A DNA stretch of 64,000 nt from CBFFRJ01 sp051486985 (GCF_051486985.1 NZ_JAHVDV010000009.1:77547-141546); one strand, 5' to 3'. Counted from the first letter of the stretch, positions 9,195 through 17,665 are shown. The notes: generated by a model from the letters alone, not told the origin. Numbers and translations are program-made.

Positions 9195-9935
9195 ATGCTG
9201 CAAAATATTCGAATCGTACTGGTGGAGACCTCTCACACCGGCAATATGGGCTCTGTTGCCCGCGCAATGAAAACAATGGGGCTGACCAACCTGTGGCTGG
9301 TTAACCCGCTGGTGAAACCGGACTCGCAGGCTATCGCACTGGCCGCTGGCGCAAGCGATGTTATTGGCAATGCACAGATTGTCGATACGCTTGATGAAGC
9401 ACTGGCAGGCTGTAGCCTGGTGGTTGGCACCAGCGCACGCTCCCGCACGCTGCCCTGGCCTATGCTTGATCCACGTGAATGCGGACTTAAAAGCGTGGAC
9501 GAAGGCAAGCATGCCCCCGTCGCGCTGGTCTTTGGTCGTGAACGTGTGGGGCTTACCAATGATGAGCTGCAAAAGTGTCATTACCACGTTGCCATTGCCG
9601 CTAACCCGGAATACAGCTCGCTGAATCTGGCGATGGCGGTGCAGGTGATTGCCTATGAAGTGCGTATGGCCTGGCTTGCAACGCAGGAGGAGAGTAACGC
9701 TGCTCTGCAAACAGAAGAAGAAGCACCGTATCCGCTGGTTGACGATCTGGAACGGTTCTACGGCCATCTGGAAAAAACCCTGCTTTCTACCGGATTTATT
9801 CGCGAAAACCATCCGGGTCAGGTCATGAATAAGCTGCGCCGCCTCTTTACCCGTGCCCGACCAGAGAGCCAGGAGCTCAATATTTTGCGTGGCATGCTGG
9901 CATCTATTGAGCAGAAAACTCAGGAAAAACAATAG
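9195..9935 (+). CDS. trmJ: tRNA (cytidine/uridine-2'-O-)-methyltransferase TrmJ
   Basis: 246 residues, as in E. coli. This is a SPOUT (SpoU) methyltransferase: the N-terminal RNA-contact region NIRIVLVETSHTGNMGSVAR, then the SAM-binding knot segments ALVFGRERVGLTNDEL and IAANPEYSSLNLAMAVQV. The C-terminal ~75 residues are a helical extension characteristic of TrmJ. It methylates the ribose of position 32 in several tRNAs. iscR follows 203 bp downstream and is separately controlled. Confidence 0.95.
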   Translation: MLQNIRIVLVETSHTGNMGSVARAMKTMGLTNLWLVNPLVKPDSQAIALAAGASDVIGNAQIVDTLDEALAGCSLVVGTSARSRTLPWPMLDPRECGLKSVDEGKHAPVALVFGRERVGLTNDELQKCHYHVAIAANPEYSSLNLAMAVQVIAYEVRMAWLATQEESNAALQTEEEAPYPLVDDLERFYGHLEKTLLSTGFIRENHPGQVMNKLRRLFTRARPESQELNILRGMLASIEQKTQEKQ

Positions 9936-10004
9936 TTTTCTTGCCCTCCCTTTTCGGGGAGGGTACCTCAATCTGCACTTAAGTTAAACGGCACGTAAAG
10001 CCTA

Positions 10005-10054
10005 ATACCTGACTAAAACAGTCAAGTAAATAGTTGACCAATTTAGTCAGGAAT
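10005..10054. promoter_or_regulatory. Two adjacent IscR type-1 operators before iscR
   Basis: Two 25-bp sites lie end to end at 10005-10029 (ATACCTGACTAAAACAGTCA onward) and 10030-10054 (ATAGTTGACCAATTTAGTCA onward). Both match the published IscR type-1 consensus shape with CYGACT and AGTCRR half-sites around an A/T centre. The second contains TTGACC at 10034-10039, which can act as the -35 element of the isc promoter. Known biology: [2Fe-2S]-IscR represses its own operon here. Confidence 0.8.
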
Positions 10055-10138
10055 GTCAGACTTGCCTCCGCTATGCGACATTATTTGAAATTTTAATAAA
10101 AACCCCGGGCAGGGGCGAGTTTGAGGCTAAGTTAAGAC

Positions 10139-10630
10139 ATGAGACTGACATCTAAAGGGCGTTACGCCGTGACCGCAATGCTTGACGTTGCGCTCAATTC
10201 CGAGACCGGTCCGGTGCCGTTGGCTGATATTTCCGAGCGTCAGGGGATCTCCCTTTCTTATCTGGAACAGCTTTTCTCCCGCTTGCGTAAAAATGGCCTG
10301 GTGGCCAGCGTTCGTGGCCCGGGCGGCGGATACCTGCTGGGTAAAGATGCCAGCAGCATCGCTGTTGGCGAAGTGATCAGCGCCGTTGATGAATCCGTGG
10401 ATGCAACCCGCTGCCAGGGTAAAACCGGCTGCCAGGGCGGCGATAAATGCCTGACCCATGCACTGTGGCGCGACCTGAGCGATCGTCTGACCGGCTTTTT
10501 GAATAATATCACCTTGGGTGAACTGGTTAATAACCAGGAGATCCTTGATGTGTCCGATCGCCAGCATTCGCACGAAACCCATCGCACGACCCGTGGTCAG
10601 GACGCAATCGACGTCAAACTGCGCGCTTAA
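10139..10630 (+). CDS. iscR: Fe-S cluster-sensing transcriptional regulator IscR
   Basis: 163 residues (162 in E. coli). Rrf2-family winged helix with recognition region SLSYLEQLFSRLRKNGLV (residues ~38-55). The [2Fe-2S] ligands are all present: Cys92, Cys98, Cys104 and His107, checked codon by codon. As holo-protein it represses isc; as apo-protein it activates suf and other type-2 promoters. Two type-1 operators lie just upstream. A 174-bp leader separates it from iscS, the region that in E. coli makes the iscR message survive RyhB-directed decay of iscSUA. Confidence 0.97.
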   Translation: MRLTSKGRYAVTAMLDVALNSETGPVPLADISERQGISLSYLEQLFSRLRKNGLVASVRGPGGGYLLGKDASSIAVGEVISAVDESVDATRCQGKTGCQGGDKCLTHALWRDLSDRLTGFLNNITLGELVNNQEILDVSDRQHSHETHRTTRGQDAIDVKLRA

Positions 10631-10804
10631 TTTATCCGTCCTGTTTCCGGGCGCTGCTACGCCTGCCGCACCCTAAAACAGGAAGGGTAATAAATTATAA
10701 GATTTCAGAATCAGGCCGGGGTGAGAGATTGCCCCGTAGAACGGTTGAACATCCAGCCGAAAGCCTGGTTCATTGCATTGAGTGATGTACGGAGTTTAAG
10801 AGCA

Positions 10805-12019
10805 ATGAAATTACCGATTTATCTCGATTACTCCGCAACGACGCCGGTGGACCCGCGTGTTGCTGAGAAAATGATGCAGTGTCTGACCCTGGACGGAAAC
10901 TTTGGTAACCCCGCTTCCCGTTCACACCGTTTTGGCTGGCATGCTGAAGAGGCGGTAGATATCGCCCGTAATCAGATTGCTGAGCTGGTAGGCGCCGACC
11001 CGCGTGAAATTGTTTTCACCTCCGGTGCAACCGAATCTGACAACCTGGCAATTAAAGGTGCGGCCAACTTTTATCAGAAAAAAGGCAAGCACATTATTAC
11101 CTGCAAAACCGAACATAAAGCCGTGCTGGACACCTGTCGTCAGCTTGAGCGTGAAGGTTTTGAGGTCACCTACCTTGCTCCACAGAGCAACGGCATTATC
11201 GATCTGAAAGAACTCGACGCCGCAATGCGTGATGACACCATCCTGGTTTCTATCATGCACGTGAACAACGAAATCGGTGTGGTGCAGGACATCGCGACCA
11301 TCGGCGAAATGTGCCGGGCGCGTGGCATCATCTATCACGTTGATGCGACCCAGAGCGTGGGCAAGCTGCCAATCGATCTGAGCCAACTGAAAGTAGACCT
11401 GATGTCTTTCTCCGGCCACAAAATCTATGGCCCGAAAGGCATTGGGGCGCTGTATGTGCGTCGTAAGCCGCGTATCCGTATCGAAGCGCAAATGCACGGT
11501 GGCGGTCACGAGCGCGGTATGCGTTCCGGTACCCTGCCTGTACACCAGATCGTTGGTATGGGTGAAGCCTACCGTATTGCCAAAGAAGAGATGGATACCG
11601 AGATGGCGCGCCTGCGTACGCTGCGTAACCGTCTGTGGGAAGGCGTGAAAGATATGGAAGAGGTTTACCTGAACGGTGACCTTGAGCAGGGCGCACCGAA
11701 CATCCTCAACGTCAGCTTTAACTACGTTGAAGGCGAATCGCTGATCATGGCGCTTAAAGATCTGGCGGTCTCTTCTGGTTCTGCCTGTACTTCTGCAAGC
11801 CTTGAGCCTTCCTACGTGCTGCGCGCGCTGGGTATGACTGACGAGCTGGCCCACAGCTCCATTCGTTTCTCCTTAGGTCGTTTCACTACCGAAGAAGAAA
11901 TTGATTACACCATCACGCTGGTTCGCAACTCCATTGGCCGTCTGCGCGACCTTTCTCCTTTGTGGGAAATGTTCAAACAGGGCGTGGATCTGAACAGTAT
12001 TGAATGGTCACATCATTAA
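10805..12019 (+). CDS. iscS: Cysteine desulfurase IscS
   Basis: 404 residues when begun at ATG 10805 (MKLPIYLDYSATTPVDPR), the E. coli length; an open frame extends to 10721 but is not conserved. PLP enzyme that converts cysteine to alanine and passes persulfide sulfur to IscU, and to TusA, ThiI and others. Lys206 (in SFSGHKIYGPKG) forms the PLP aldimine, and Cys328 (in SSGSACTSASLEP) is the persulfide-carrying loop cysteine. The gap to iscU is 148 bp because an ERIC element is inserted; in E. coli the gap is only a few tens of bases. Confidence 0.98.
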   Translation: MKLPIYLDYSATTPVDPRVAEKMMQCLTLDGNFGNPASRSHRFGWHAEEAVDIARNQIAELVGADPREIVFTSGATESDNLAIKGAANFYQKKGKHIITCKTEHKAVLDTCRQLEREGFEVTYLAPQSNGIIDLKELDAAMRDDTILVSIMHVNNEIGVVQDIATIGEMCRARGIIYHVDATQSVGKLPIDLSQLKVDLMSFSGHKIYGPKGIGALYVRRKPRIRIEAQMHGGGHERGMRSGTLPVHQIVGMGEAYRIAKEEMDTEMARLRTLRNRLWEGVKDMEEVYLNGDLEQGAPNILNVSFNYVEGESLIMALKDLAVSSGSACTSASLEPSYVLRALGMTDELAHSSIRFSLGRFTTEEEIDYTITLVRNSIGRLRDLSPLWEMFKQGVDLNSIEWSHH

Positions 12020-12023
12020 TCGG

Positions 12024-12150
12024 TATACCCGTCAGACTTCAAGTTGCAGATGCGTTGGCCGCGCTCGCTCACCCCAGTTACGTACTTATGTACGTTCCTG
12101 GGGATTTGCTCCCTTGCCGCCTTCCTGCCACTCGAATTATTTAGGGTACA
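12024..12150. repeat. ERIC element inside the isc operon
   Basis: 127 bp, the canonical ERIC length, from TATACCC at 12024 to GGGTACA ending at 12150. It contains the central inverted pair ACCCCAGTTACGTAC / GTACGTTCCTGGGGAT found in ERIC elements and the terminal TTATTTAGGGTA. It fills the iscS-iscU gap almost completely, leaving about 17 bp for the iscU ribosome site. When transcribed it should fold into a long hairpin. Confidence 0.92.
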
Positions 12151-12167
12151 TATAAAGAGAACAGAAC

Positions 12168-12554
12168 ATGGCTTACAGCGAAAAAGTAATCGATCATTAT
12201 GAGAATCCGCGCAACGTGGGTTCTTTCGACAACAGCGATGAGAGCGTAGGCAGCGGCATGGTGGGTGCACCGGCTTGCGGCGACGTGATGAAGTTGCAGA
12301 TCAAAGTCAATAACGAAGGCATCATTGAAGACGCGCGCTTCAAAACCTATGGCTGCGGTTCAGCTATCGCTTCCAGCTCCTTGGTCACCGAGTGGGTGAA
12401 GGGCAAATCCCTGGACGAAGCGCAGGCAATCAAAAACACTGATATTGCCGAAGAGCTGGAACTGCCGCCGGTTAAAATCCACTGCTCCATCCTGGCAGAA
12501 GATGCGATTAAAGCCGCCATTGCGGATTACAAAAGCAAACGTGAAGCAAAATAA
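12168..12554 (+). CDS. iscU: Fe-S cluster scaffold protein IscU
   Basis: 128 residues, the usual length. The three cluster-ligand cysteines are Cys37 (GAPACGD), Cys63 (YGCGSA) and Cys106 (IHCSIL), all verified. LPPVK just before Cys106 is the HscA recognition peptide. IscU receives sulfur from IscS and iron, builds [2Fe-2S] clusters and hands them on with HscA/HscB. iscA follows after 15 bp. The ribosome site (AAAGAGA) lies immediately after the ERIC element. Confidence 0.98.
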   Translation: MAYSEKVIDHYENPRNVGSFDNSDESVGSGMVGAPACGDVMKLQIKVNNEGIIEDARFKTYGCGSAIASSSLVTEWVKGKSLDEAQAIKNTDIAEELELPPVKIHCSILAEDAIKAAIADYKSKREAK

Positions 12555-12569
12555 TCAGTTGAGGTTGTT

Positions 12570-12893
12570 ATGTCGATTACCCTTAGCGACAGCGCTGCCG
12601 CGCGTGTGAGTGCCTTTCTGACGAACCGTGGTAAAGGCTTTGGCCTGCGACTGGGCGTACGGACTTCCGGCTGCTCTGGTATGGCTTACGTACTGGAATT
12701 TGTTGATGAACCTGCGGCTGAAGATACCGTGTTCGAAGACAAAGGCGTGAAGGTGGTGGTCGATGGCAAAAGCCTGCAGTTCCTCAATGGTACTCAGCTG
12801 GACTTTGTAAAAGAAGGCCTCAACGAAGGGTTTAAATTTACCAACCCGAACGTGAAAGATGAGTGCGGTTGTGGCGAAAGCTTCAACGTTTAA
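12570..12893 (+). CDS. iscA: A-type Fe-S carrier IscA
   Basis: 107 residues with the three conserved cysteines of A-type carriers: Cys35 (SGCSGMAY), Cys99 and Cys101 (ECGCGESF). It accepts clusters from IscU and delivers them, notably for [4Fe-4S] enzymes such as IspG encoded further along this window. It ends the iscRSUA block. A 190-bp gap with two hairpins separates it from hscB. Confidence 0.97.
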   Translation: MSITLSDSAAARVSAFLTNRGKGFGLRLGVRTSGCSGMAYVLEFVDEPAAEDTVFEDKGVKVVVDGKSLQFLNGTQLDFVKEGLNEGFKFTNPNVKDECGCGESFNV

Positions 12894-12926
12894 TCGCGTG
12901 TTACCGATAAGCCCCACCCTGGAAAA

Positions 12927-13006
12927 GACTCAACCTCATTTATGCTGAGTCGAGGCGGCAAGTGAGAACGTCCCGTAAACAGAGAGAACGATGTGAACGG
13001 GACGTT
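12927..13006 (+). other. Two hairpins in the iscA-hscB gap
   Basis: GACTCA (12927-12932) pairs with TGAGTC (12946-12951). AACGTCCCGT (12967-12976) pairs perfectly with ACGGGACGTT (12997-13006). Neither is followed by a T run, so they look more like mRNA processing or stability structures than terminators. They separate the iscRSUA genes from the chaperone and ferredoxin genes. Effect on expression is inference. Confidence 0.5.
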
Positions 13007-13083
13007 GACCACAGCCAGTGCCGAGACAGTGCGAATGATAAAGCGTCATCCTGCGTGTGGGGCTTGTTATAGCAGGACTCTTT

Positions 13084-13599
13084 ATGGATTACTTCACCCT
13101 CTTTGGCTTACCCGCTCACTATCACGTCGATCTTCCGGCCCTGACCATCCGGTTTCAGGATCTTCAGCGGCAGTATCATCCTGATAACTTCGCCAGCGGC
13201 ACGCCAGCGGAACAACTCGCTTCCGTGCAGCAGTCTGCGACCATTAATCAGGCCTGGCAAACGCTGCGCCATCCCCTCGCACGGGCAGAATATCTGCTCT
13301 CCCTGCACGGCTTTGATCTCGGTTCTGAGCAGCACACGGTGCGGGATACCGCGTTTCTGATGGAGCAGCTGGAGCTTCGTGAAGAGCTCGATGAGATTGG
13401 TACGGCCAGCGATGCTGACCGCCTGGAGGCCTTTGCCCAGCGAGTCAAAAAACTGTACGACGTTCGTCATCAGCAGATGGTGGAACAATTCAGTCGTGAA
13501 GCGTGGGACGACGCGGCGGATACCGTGCGTAAACTCCGTTTTCTGGATAAACTGCGCAGCTCAACAGAACAACTCGAAGAAAAACTGCTCGGTTTTTAA
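13084..13599 (+). CDS. hscB: Co-chaperone HscB (Hsc20), J-domain protein
   Basis: 171 residues from ATG 13084 (MDYFTLFGLP), the E. coli length. The N-terminal J domain has the HPD motif in YHPDNF (residues ~32-37) that stimulates the HscA ATPase; the C-terminal three-helix region binds IscU. It targets IscU to HscA for cluster release. An upstream in-frame start at 13057 is less likely since the conserved protein begins at MDYF. hscA follows 15 bp later. Confidence 0.96.
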   Translation: MDYFTLFGLPAHYHVDLPALTIRFQDLQRQYHPDNFASGTPAEQLASVQQSATINQAWQTLRHPLARAEYLLSLHGFDLGSEQHTVRDTAFLMEQLELREELDEIGTASDADRLEAFAQRVKKLYDVRHQQMVEQFSREAWDDAADTVRKLRFLDKLRSSTEQLEEKLLGF

Positions 13600-13614
13600 T
13601 TTTGGAAGCACATT

Positions 13615-15465
13615 ATGGCCTTATTACAAATTAGTGAGCCGGGTCTGAGCGCTGCGCCTCACCAGCGTCGTCTGGCAGCAGGGATCGATTTAGGCACCAC
13701 GAATTCACTGGTCGCCACCGTACGCAGTGGTCAGGCGCAAACGCTGGCCGATAGCGAAGGGCGTCATTTGTTACCGTCTGTTGTGCACTATCATGCGCAG
13801 GGGCAGACGGTGGGTTATGACGCGCGTGCCAATGCCGCGCAGGATCCGGTTAATACCATCAGTTCGGTAAAACGCATGATGGGCCGCGCGCTGGCCGATA
13901 TCCAGGCACGTTATCCTCACCTGCCGTACCAGTTACAGGCCAGCGAAAATGGGCTGCCCATGATGGCGACCCGCGCAGGCCTGGTGAACCCCATCCGTGT
14001 CTCAGCGGACATTCTGAAAACTCTGGCCCTGCGTGCCCAGGAATCCCTCTCCGGGGAGCTGGACGGCGTGGTCATTACCGTTCCGGCCTATTTTGATGAT
14101 GCTCAGCGTCAGGGGACGAAAGACGCCGCACGGCTGGCGGGCTTGCATGTATTGCGCTTGCTGAATGAACCGACCGCCGCAGCCATTGCTTACGGTCTGG
14201 ACTCCGGTAAAGAGGGCGTTATCGCCGTTTACGATCTTGGCGGCGGCACCTTTGATATCTCCATCCTGCGCTTAAGCCGTGGCGTGTTTGAAGTGCTGGC
14301 GACGGGCGGAGACTCTGCCCTCGGCGGCGACGACTTTGATCACCTGCTCGCGGATTTTATTCGTGAACAGGCCAGTCTGCCGGAGCATGGCGACAACCAT
14401 TTACAGCGAGCGTTGCTGGATGCGGCCATCGCGGCAAAAATCGCCCTGAGCGATGCGCCCTCTGTCACCGTTGACGTCGCAGGCTGGCAGGGTACAGTGA
14501 CCCGCGAGCAGTTTGAGGCGCTGATTTCGACCCTGGTGAAACGCACTTTACTCTCCTGCCGCCGCGCACTGAAAGATGCAGGCGTTGAGGCGGATGAGGT
14601 ACTGGAAGTGGTGATGGTAGGCGGCTCCACCCGCGTGCCGCTGGTGCGTGAACGCGTAGGCGAATTCTTTGGCCGCACGCCGCTCACCTCTATCGACCCG
14701 GATAAAGTTGTCGCCCTGGGCGCCGCGATTCAGGCAGATATTCTGGTGGGTAACAAACCGGACAGCGATATGCTGCTGCTGGACGTTATCCCGCTGTCGC
14801 TCGGGCTTGAAACCATGGGCGGTCTGGTAGAGAAAGTTATCCCGCGTAACACTACCATTCCGGTGGCCCGTGCGCAGGAGTTCACCACCTTCAAAGACGG
14901 GCAGACCGCCATGTCTATCCACGTGATGCAGGGCGAGCGTGAGCTGGTGCAGGATTGCCGCTCGCTGGCGCGTTTTGCGCTACGTGGTATTCCGGCCATG
15001 CCCGCAGGCGGCGCGCATATTCGCGTCACCTTCCAGGTGGATGCCGACGGCCTGCTCAACGTCACCGCGATGGAAAAATCCACCGGTGTTGAAGCCGCAA
15101 TTCAGGTTAAGCCCTCTTATGGCCTGACCGATAACGAAATCGCCACCATGATTAAGGACTCCATGAGCTTTGCTGAGCAGGACGTGAAAGCACGTATGCT
15201 CGCAGAACAGCAAGTGGAGGCCGCCCGCGTACTGGAGAGTCTGACCGGTGCGCTGGCAACGGATGCCGCGCTGCTCAGCGCCGCAGAGCGTACGGACATT
15301 GACCAGGCTATCGCGCAACTTGTTGCCGTTGCCAAAGGTAATGATGCCGACGCCATTGAACACGCCATTAAAAATGTAGATAAACAAACCCAGGAATTTG
15401 CCGCGCGCCGTATGGATATGTCCGTACGTACCGCGTTAAAAGGCCATTCCGTCGACGAGGTTTAA
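13615..15465 (+). CDS. hscA: Fe-S assembly Hsp70 chaperone HscA
   Basis: 616 residues, the E. coli length. Specialised Hsp70: nucleotide-binding domain with GIDLGTTNS (about residues 23-31), LNEPTAAAIAYG and DLGGGTFDISIL; substrate-binding domain from about residue 390. It recognises the LPPVK peptide of IscU and, with HscB, drives cluster transfer to acceptors. Only one base separates its stop from the fdx start, indicating tight cotranscription. Confidence 0.97.
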   Translation: MALLQISEPGLSAAPHQRRLAAGIDLGTTNSLVATVRSGQAQTLADSEGRHLLPSVVHYHAQGQTVGYDARANAAQDPVNTISSVKRMMGRALADIQARYPHLPYQLQASENGLPMMATRAGLVNPIRVSADILKTLALRAQESLSGELDGVVITVPAYFDDAQRQGTKDAARLAGLHVLRLLNEPTAAAIAYGLDSGKEGVIAVYDLGGGTFDISILRLSRGVFEVLATGGDSALGGDDFDHLLADFIREQASLPEHGDNHLQRALLDAAIAAKIALSDAPSVTVDVAGWQGTVTREQFEALISTLVKRTLLSCRRALKDAGVEADEVLEVVMVGGSTRVPLVRERVGEFFGRTPLTSIDPDKVVALGAAIQADILVGNKPDSDMLLLDVIPLSLGLETMGGLVEKVIPRNTTIPVARAQEFTTFKDGQTAMSIHVMQGERELVQDCRSLARFALRGIPAMPAGGAHIRVTFQVDADGLLNVTAMEKSTGVEAAIQVKPSYGLTDNEIATMIKDSMSFAEQDVKARMLAEQQVEAARVLESLTGALATDAALLSAAERTDIDQAIAQLVAVAKGNDADAIEHAIKNVDKQTQEFAARRMDMSVRTALKGHSVDEV

Positions 15466-15466
15466 T

Positions 15467-15802
15467 ATGCCTAAGATCGTTTTTCTGCCTCATCAGGATT
15501 TATGCCCTGATGGAGTAGTTATGGAAGCAAAGACCGGCGAAACCATTCTTGATGTGGCCCTGCGTGGCGGCATTGAGCTTGAACACGCCTGTGAGAAGTC
15601 CTGTGCCTGCACGACCTGCCACTGTGTCGTGCGTGAAGGTTTCGATTCGTTACCGGAAAGCACCGAAGATGAAGATGACATGCTGGATAAAGCCTGGGGT
15701 CTTGAGCCGGAGAGCCGTCTGAGCTGCCAGGCGCGCGTCACCGATGAAGATCTGGTCGTAGAGATCCCTCGCTACACCATCAACCACGCGCGGGAGCATT
15801 AA
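15467..15802 (+). CDS. fdx: [2Fe-2S] ferredoxin of the isc system
   Basis: 111 residues. The four cluster ligands Cys42, Cys48, Cys51 (CEKSCACTTCHC) and Cys87 (LSCQARV) were confirmed by codon position, in the adrenodoxin-type C-x5-C-x2-C-x35-C spacing. It supplies electrons for sulfur reduction during cluster assembly on IscU/IscS. One base from hscA and one base before iscX. Confidence 0.97.
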   Translation: MPKIVFLPHQDLCPDGVVMEAKTGETILDVALRGGIELEHACEKSCACTTCHCVVREGFDSLPESTEDEDDMLDKAWGLEPESRLSCQARVTDEDLVVEIPRYTINHAREH

Positions 15803-15803
15803 T

Positions 15804-16004
15804 ATGTCACTGAAATGGACAGACAGCCGCGAAATTGGCGAAGCGCTGTACGACACCTTCCCGGATCTCGACCCGAAAACCGTGCGTTTCACCGACATGC
15901 ATCAGTGGATTTGCGAGCTGGAGGAGTTTGATGATGATCCAAACGCATCGAACGAAAAAATTCTCGAGGCAATTCTGCTAGTCTGGTTAGACGAAGCATC
16001 TTGA
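15804..16004 (+). CDS. iscX: IscX (YfhJ), small acidic partner of IscS
   Basis: 66 residues, typical length, strongly acidic with conserved LKWTDSREIGEALYD and the C-terminal VWLDEAS. In E. coli it binds IscS at the site used by frataxin and modulates the rate of cluster assembly; it also binds iron weakly. Last gene of the isc operon; a hairpin with a T run follows at 16011-16035. Confidence 0.95.
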   Translation: MSLKWTDSREIGEALYDTFPDLDPKTVRFTDMHQWICELEEFDDDPNASNEKILEAILLVWLDEAS

Positions 16005-16010
16005 TATCGA

Positions 16011-16035
16011 CGGGCTGCCTTCTGGTGGCCCGTTT
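16011..16035 (+). terminator. Terminator after iscX
   Basis: CGGGCTGCC and GGTGGCCCG pair over nine positions (two G-U wobbles) around a TTCT loop, followed by TTTTC. It ends about 30 bp before the pepB start and probably reduces read-through from isc into pepB. Confidence 0.6.
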
Positions 16036-16064
16036 TCATATCTCCTGCGCTAAAGGACAAAACA

Positions 16065-17354
16065 ATGACAACTGAAGCGATGAAAATTACCTTATCGACC
16101 CAGGGCGCGGACGCTCGCTGGGGCGAAAAAGCAGCGTTTAGCATTAATCACGACGGCATCACGTTGCACCTGACAGGCAAAGACGATACCGGCCTCATTC
16201 AGCGTGCCGCACGCAAAATCGATGGCATGGGCATTAAGCATGTCGCGCTGAGCGGCGAAGGCTGGGATGCAGACCGGAGCTGGGCCTTCTGGGCCGGTTA
16301 TAAGGGGCCGAAAGGCACCCGTAACATCGACTGGGCGGTGCTGGATGATGCCGGGCAGAAAGAGCTTGATGCACGGCTGAAAACCATCGACTGGGTGCGT
16401 GACACCATCAATGCCCCGGCGGAAGATTTAGGGCCGGAACAACTGGCGCAGCGTGCGGTGGATCTGCTCAGCGATGTGGGTGGCGAGGCTATCTCTTACC
16501 GCATCGTTAAGGGTGAAGATCTGCGTGAACAGAACTACCTGGGTATTCACACCGTGGGACGTGGATCTTCCCGCCCGCCGGTGCTGTTGTCACTGGACTT
16601 CAACCCGACCGGCGACAAAGACGCGCCGATTTTCGCCTGTCTGGTCGGCAAGGGTATCACCTTCGACTCCGGCGGTTACAGCATCAAGCAGACCGCGTTT
16701 ATGGATTCCATGAAATCCGATATGGGCGGTGCGGCGATGGTCACGGGCGCACTGGCGTTTGCGATTACGCGCGGGCTGAACAAACGCGTGAAGCTTTACC
16801 TCTGCTGCGCAGATAACATGATTAGCGGTAATGCCTTTAAGCTTGGCGATATCATTCGCTACCGTAACGGCAAAACCGTTGAGGTGATGAACACCGATGC
16901 AGAAGGGCGCCTGGTGCTGGCCGATGGTCTCATTAACGCGAGCGCGCAGAAACCGGAGCTTATCATCGACGCTGCCACCCTGACCGGTGCGGCCAAAACC
17001 GCGCTGGGCAATGATTACCATGCGCTGTTCAGCTTTGATGACCAACTGGCTAACCGACTGCTTGCGAGCGCCGCCGCAGAGAACGAACCATTCTGGCGTC
17101 TGCCGCTGGCCGAGTTCCACCGCCATCAGTTGCCGTCAAACTTCGCTGAACTTAACAACACCGCCAGCGCAGCCTTCCCGGCGGGTGCCAGCACGGCAGC
17201 CGGTTTCCTGTCTCATTTTGTTGAGAACTATCAGCAGGGTTGGCTGCACATCGACTGTTCCGCCACCTACCGCAAAGCGGGTGTCGAGCAGTGGGCTGCG
17301 GGAGCAACAGGCCTTGGTGTACGCGCGCTGGCAAATCTGCTGACCAGCAAGTAA
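16065..17354 (+). CDS. pepB: Peptidase B, M17 leucyl aminopeptidase
   Basis: 429 residues (427 in E. coli). Cytosolic two-metal aminopeptidase of family M17. The catalytic domain contains KGITFDSGGYSIK (metal/active-site Lys region), MKSDMGGAAMV and the family signature NTDAEGRLVLADGL. It releases N-terminal residues from peptides, with preference including acidic residues in characterised homologues. Follows the isc operon by 60 bp. Confidence 0.95.
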   Translation: MTTEAMKITLSTQGADARWGEKAAFSINHDGITLHLTGKDDTGLIQRAARKIDGMGIKHVALSGEGWDADRSWAFWAGYKGPKGTRNIDWAVLDDAGQKELDARLKTIDWVRDTINAPAEDLGPEQLAQRAVDLLSDVGGEAISYRIVKGEDLREQNYLGIHTVGRGSSRPPVLLSLDFNPTGDKDAPIFACLVGKGITFDSGGYSIKQTAFMDSMKSDMGGAAMVTGALAFAITRGLNKRVKLYLCCADNMISGNAFKLGDIIRYRNGKTVEVMNTDAEGRLVLADGLINASAQKPELIIDAATLTGAAKTALGNDYHALFSFDDQLANRLLASAAAENEPFWRLPLAEFHRHQLPSNFAELNNTASAAFPAGASTAAGFLSHFVENYQQGWLHIDCSATYRKAGVEQWAAGATGLGVRALANLLTSK

Positions 17355-17358
17355 TTTT

Positions 17359-17665
17359 CCCCTCACCCTGACCCTCTCCCCAAAGGGGAGAGGGGAGTGC
17401 ACGGTACAGGCCGTTCCCCCTTTCCCGATGGGAGAGGGGTAGCGCGGTGCAGGCCGTTCCCTCTTTCCTGGTGGGAGAGGGGTAGCGCGGTGCAGGCCGT
17501 TCCCTCTTTCCTGGTGGGAGAGGGGTAGCGCGGTGCAGGCCGTTCCCTCTTTCCCGATGGGAAAGGGAGTGCACGGTGCAGGCCGTTTCCTCTTTCCCGA
17601 TGGGAAAGGGAGTGCACGGTACAGGCCATTCCCTCTCTCACAGTGGGAGAGGGCAGGGGTGAGGG
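17359..17665. repeat. Six-copy 43-bp tandem repeat between inverted arms
   Basis: CGGTRCAGGCC recurs at 17402, 17445, 17488, 17531, 17574 and 17617, exactly 43 bp apart each time. Each unit holds a small inverted repeat (CCCTCTTTCC, CGATGG or TGGTGG spacer, GAGAGGG). The array is bounded by inverted arms, CCCTCACCCTGACCCTCTCC at 17360-17379 and GGGAGAGGGCAGGGGTGAGG at 17645-17664. It fills nearly all of the 343-bp pepB-sseB gap. Frames that stay open through it on both strands are by-products of the repeat (43 is not a multiple of 3) and are not called as genes. Confidence 0.93.

Noticed and set aside
9944..9963. Terminator after trmJ (CCCTCCC/GGGAGGG hairpin)
   Set aside because: A stem is present but no T run follows it on the plus strand, so I did not call it.
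8375..9971. Long open frames opposite suhB (8375-9181) and trmJ (9153-9971)
   Set aside because: Both lie fully antisense to well-conserved genes, overlap their promoters and show no family motif.
10922..11854. A 310-codon open frame opposite iscS
   Set aside because: Antisense shadow of iscS, whose catalytic residues were verified on the plus strand.
17359..17665. CRISPR array
   Set aside because: The 43-bp units are directly adjoining, without unique spacers, and no cas gene is in the window.
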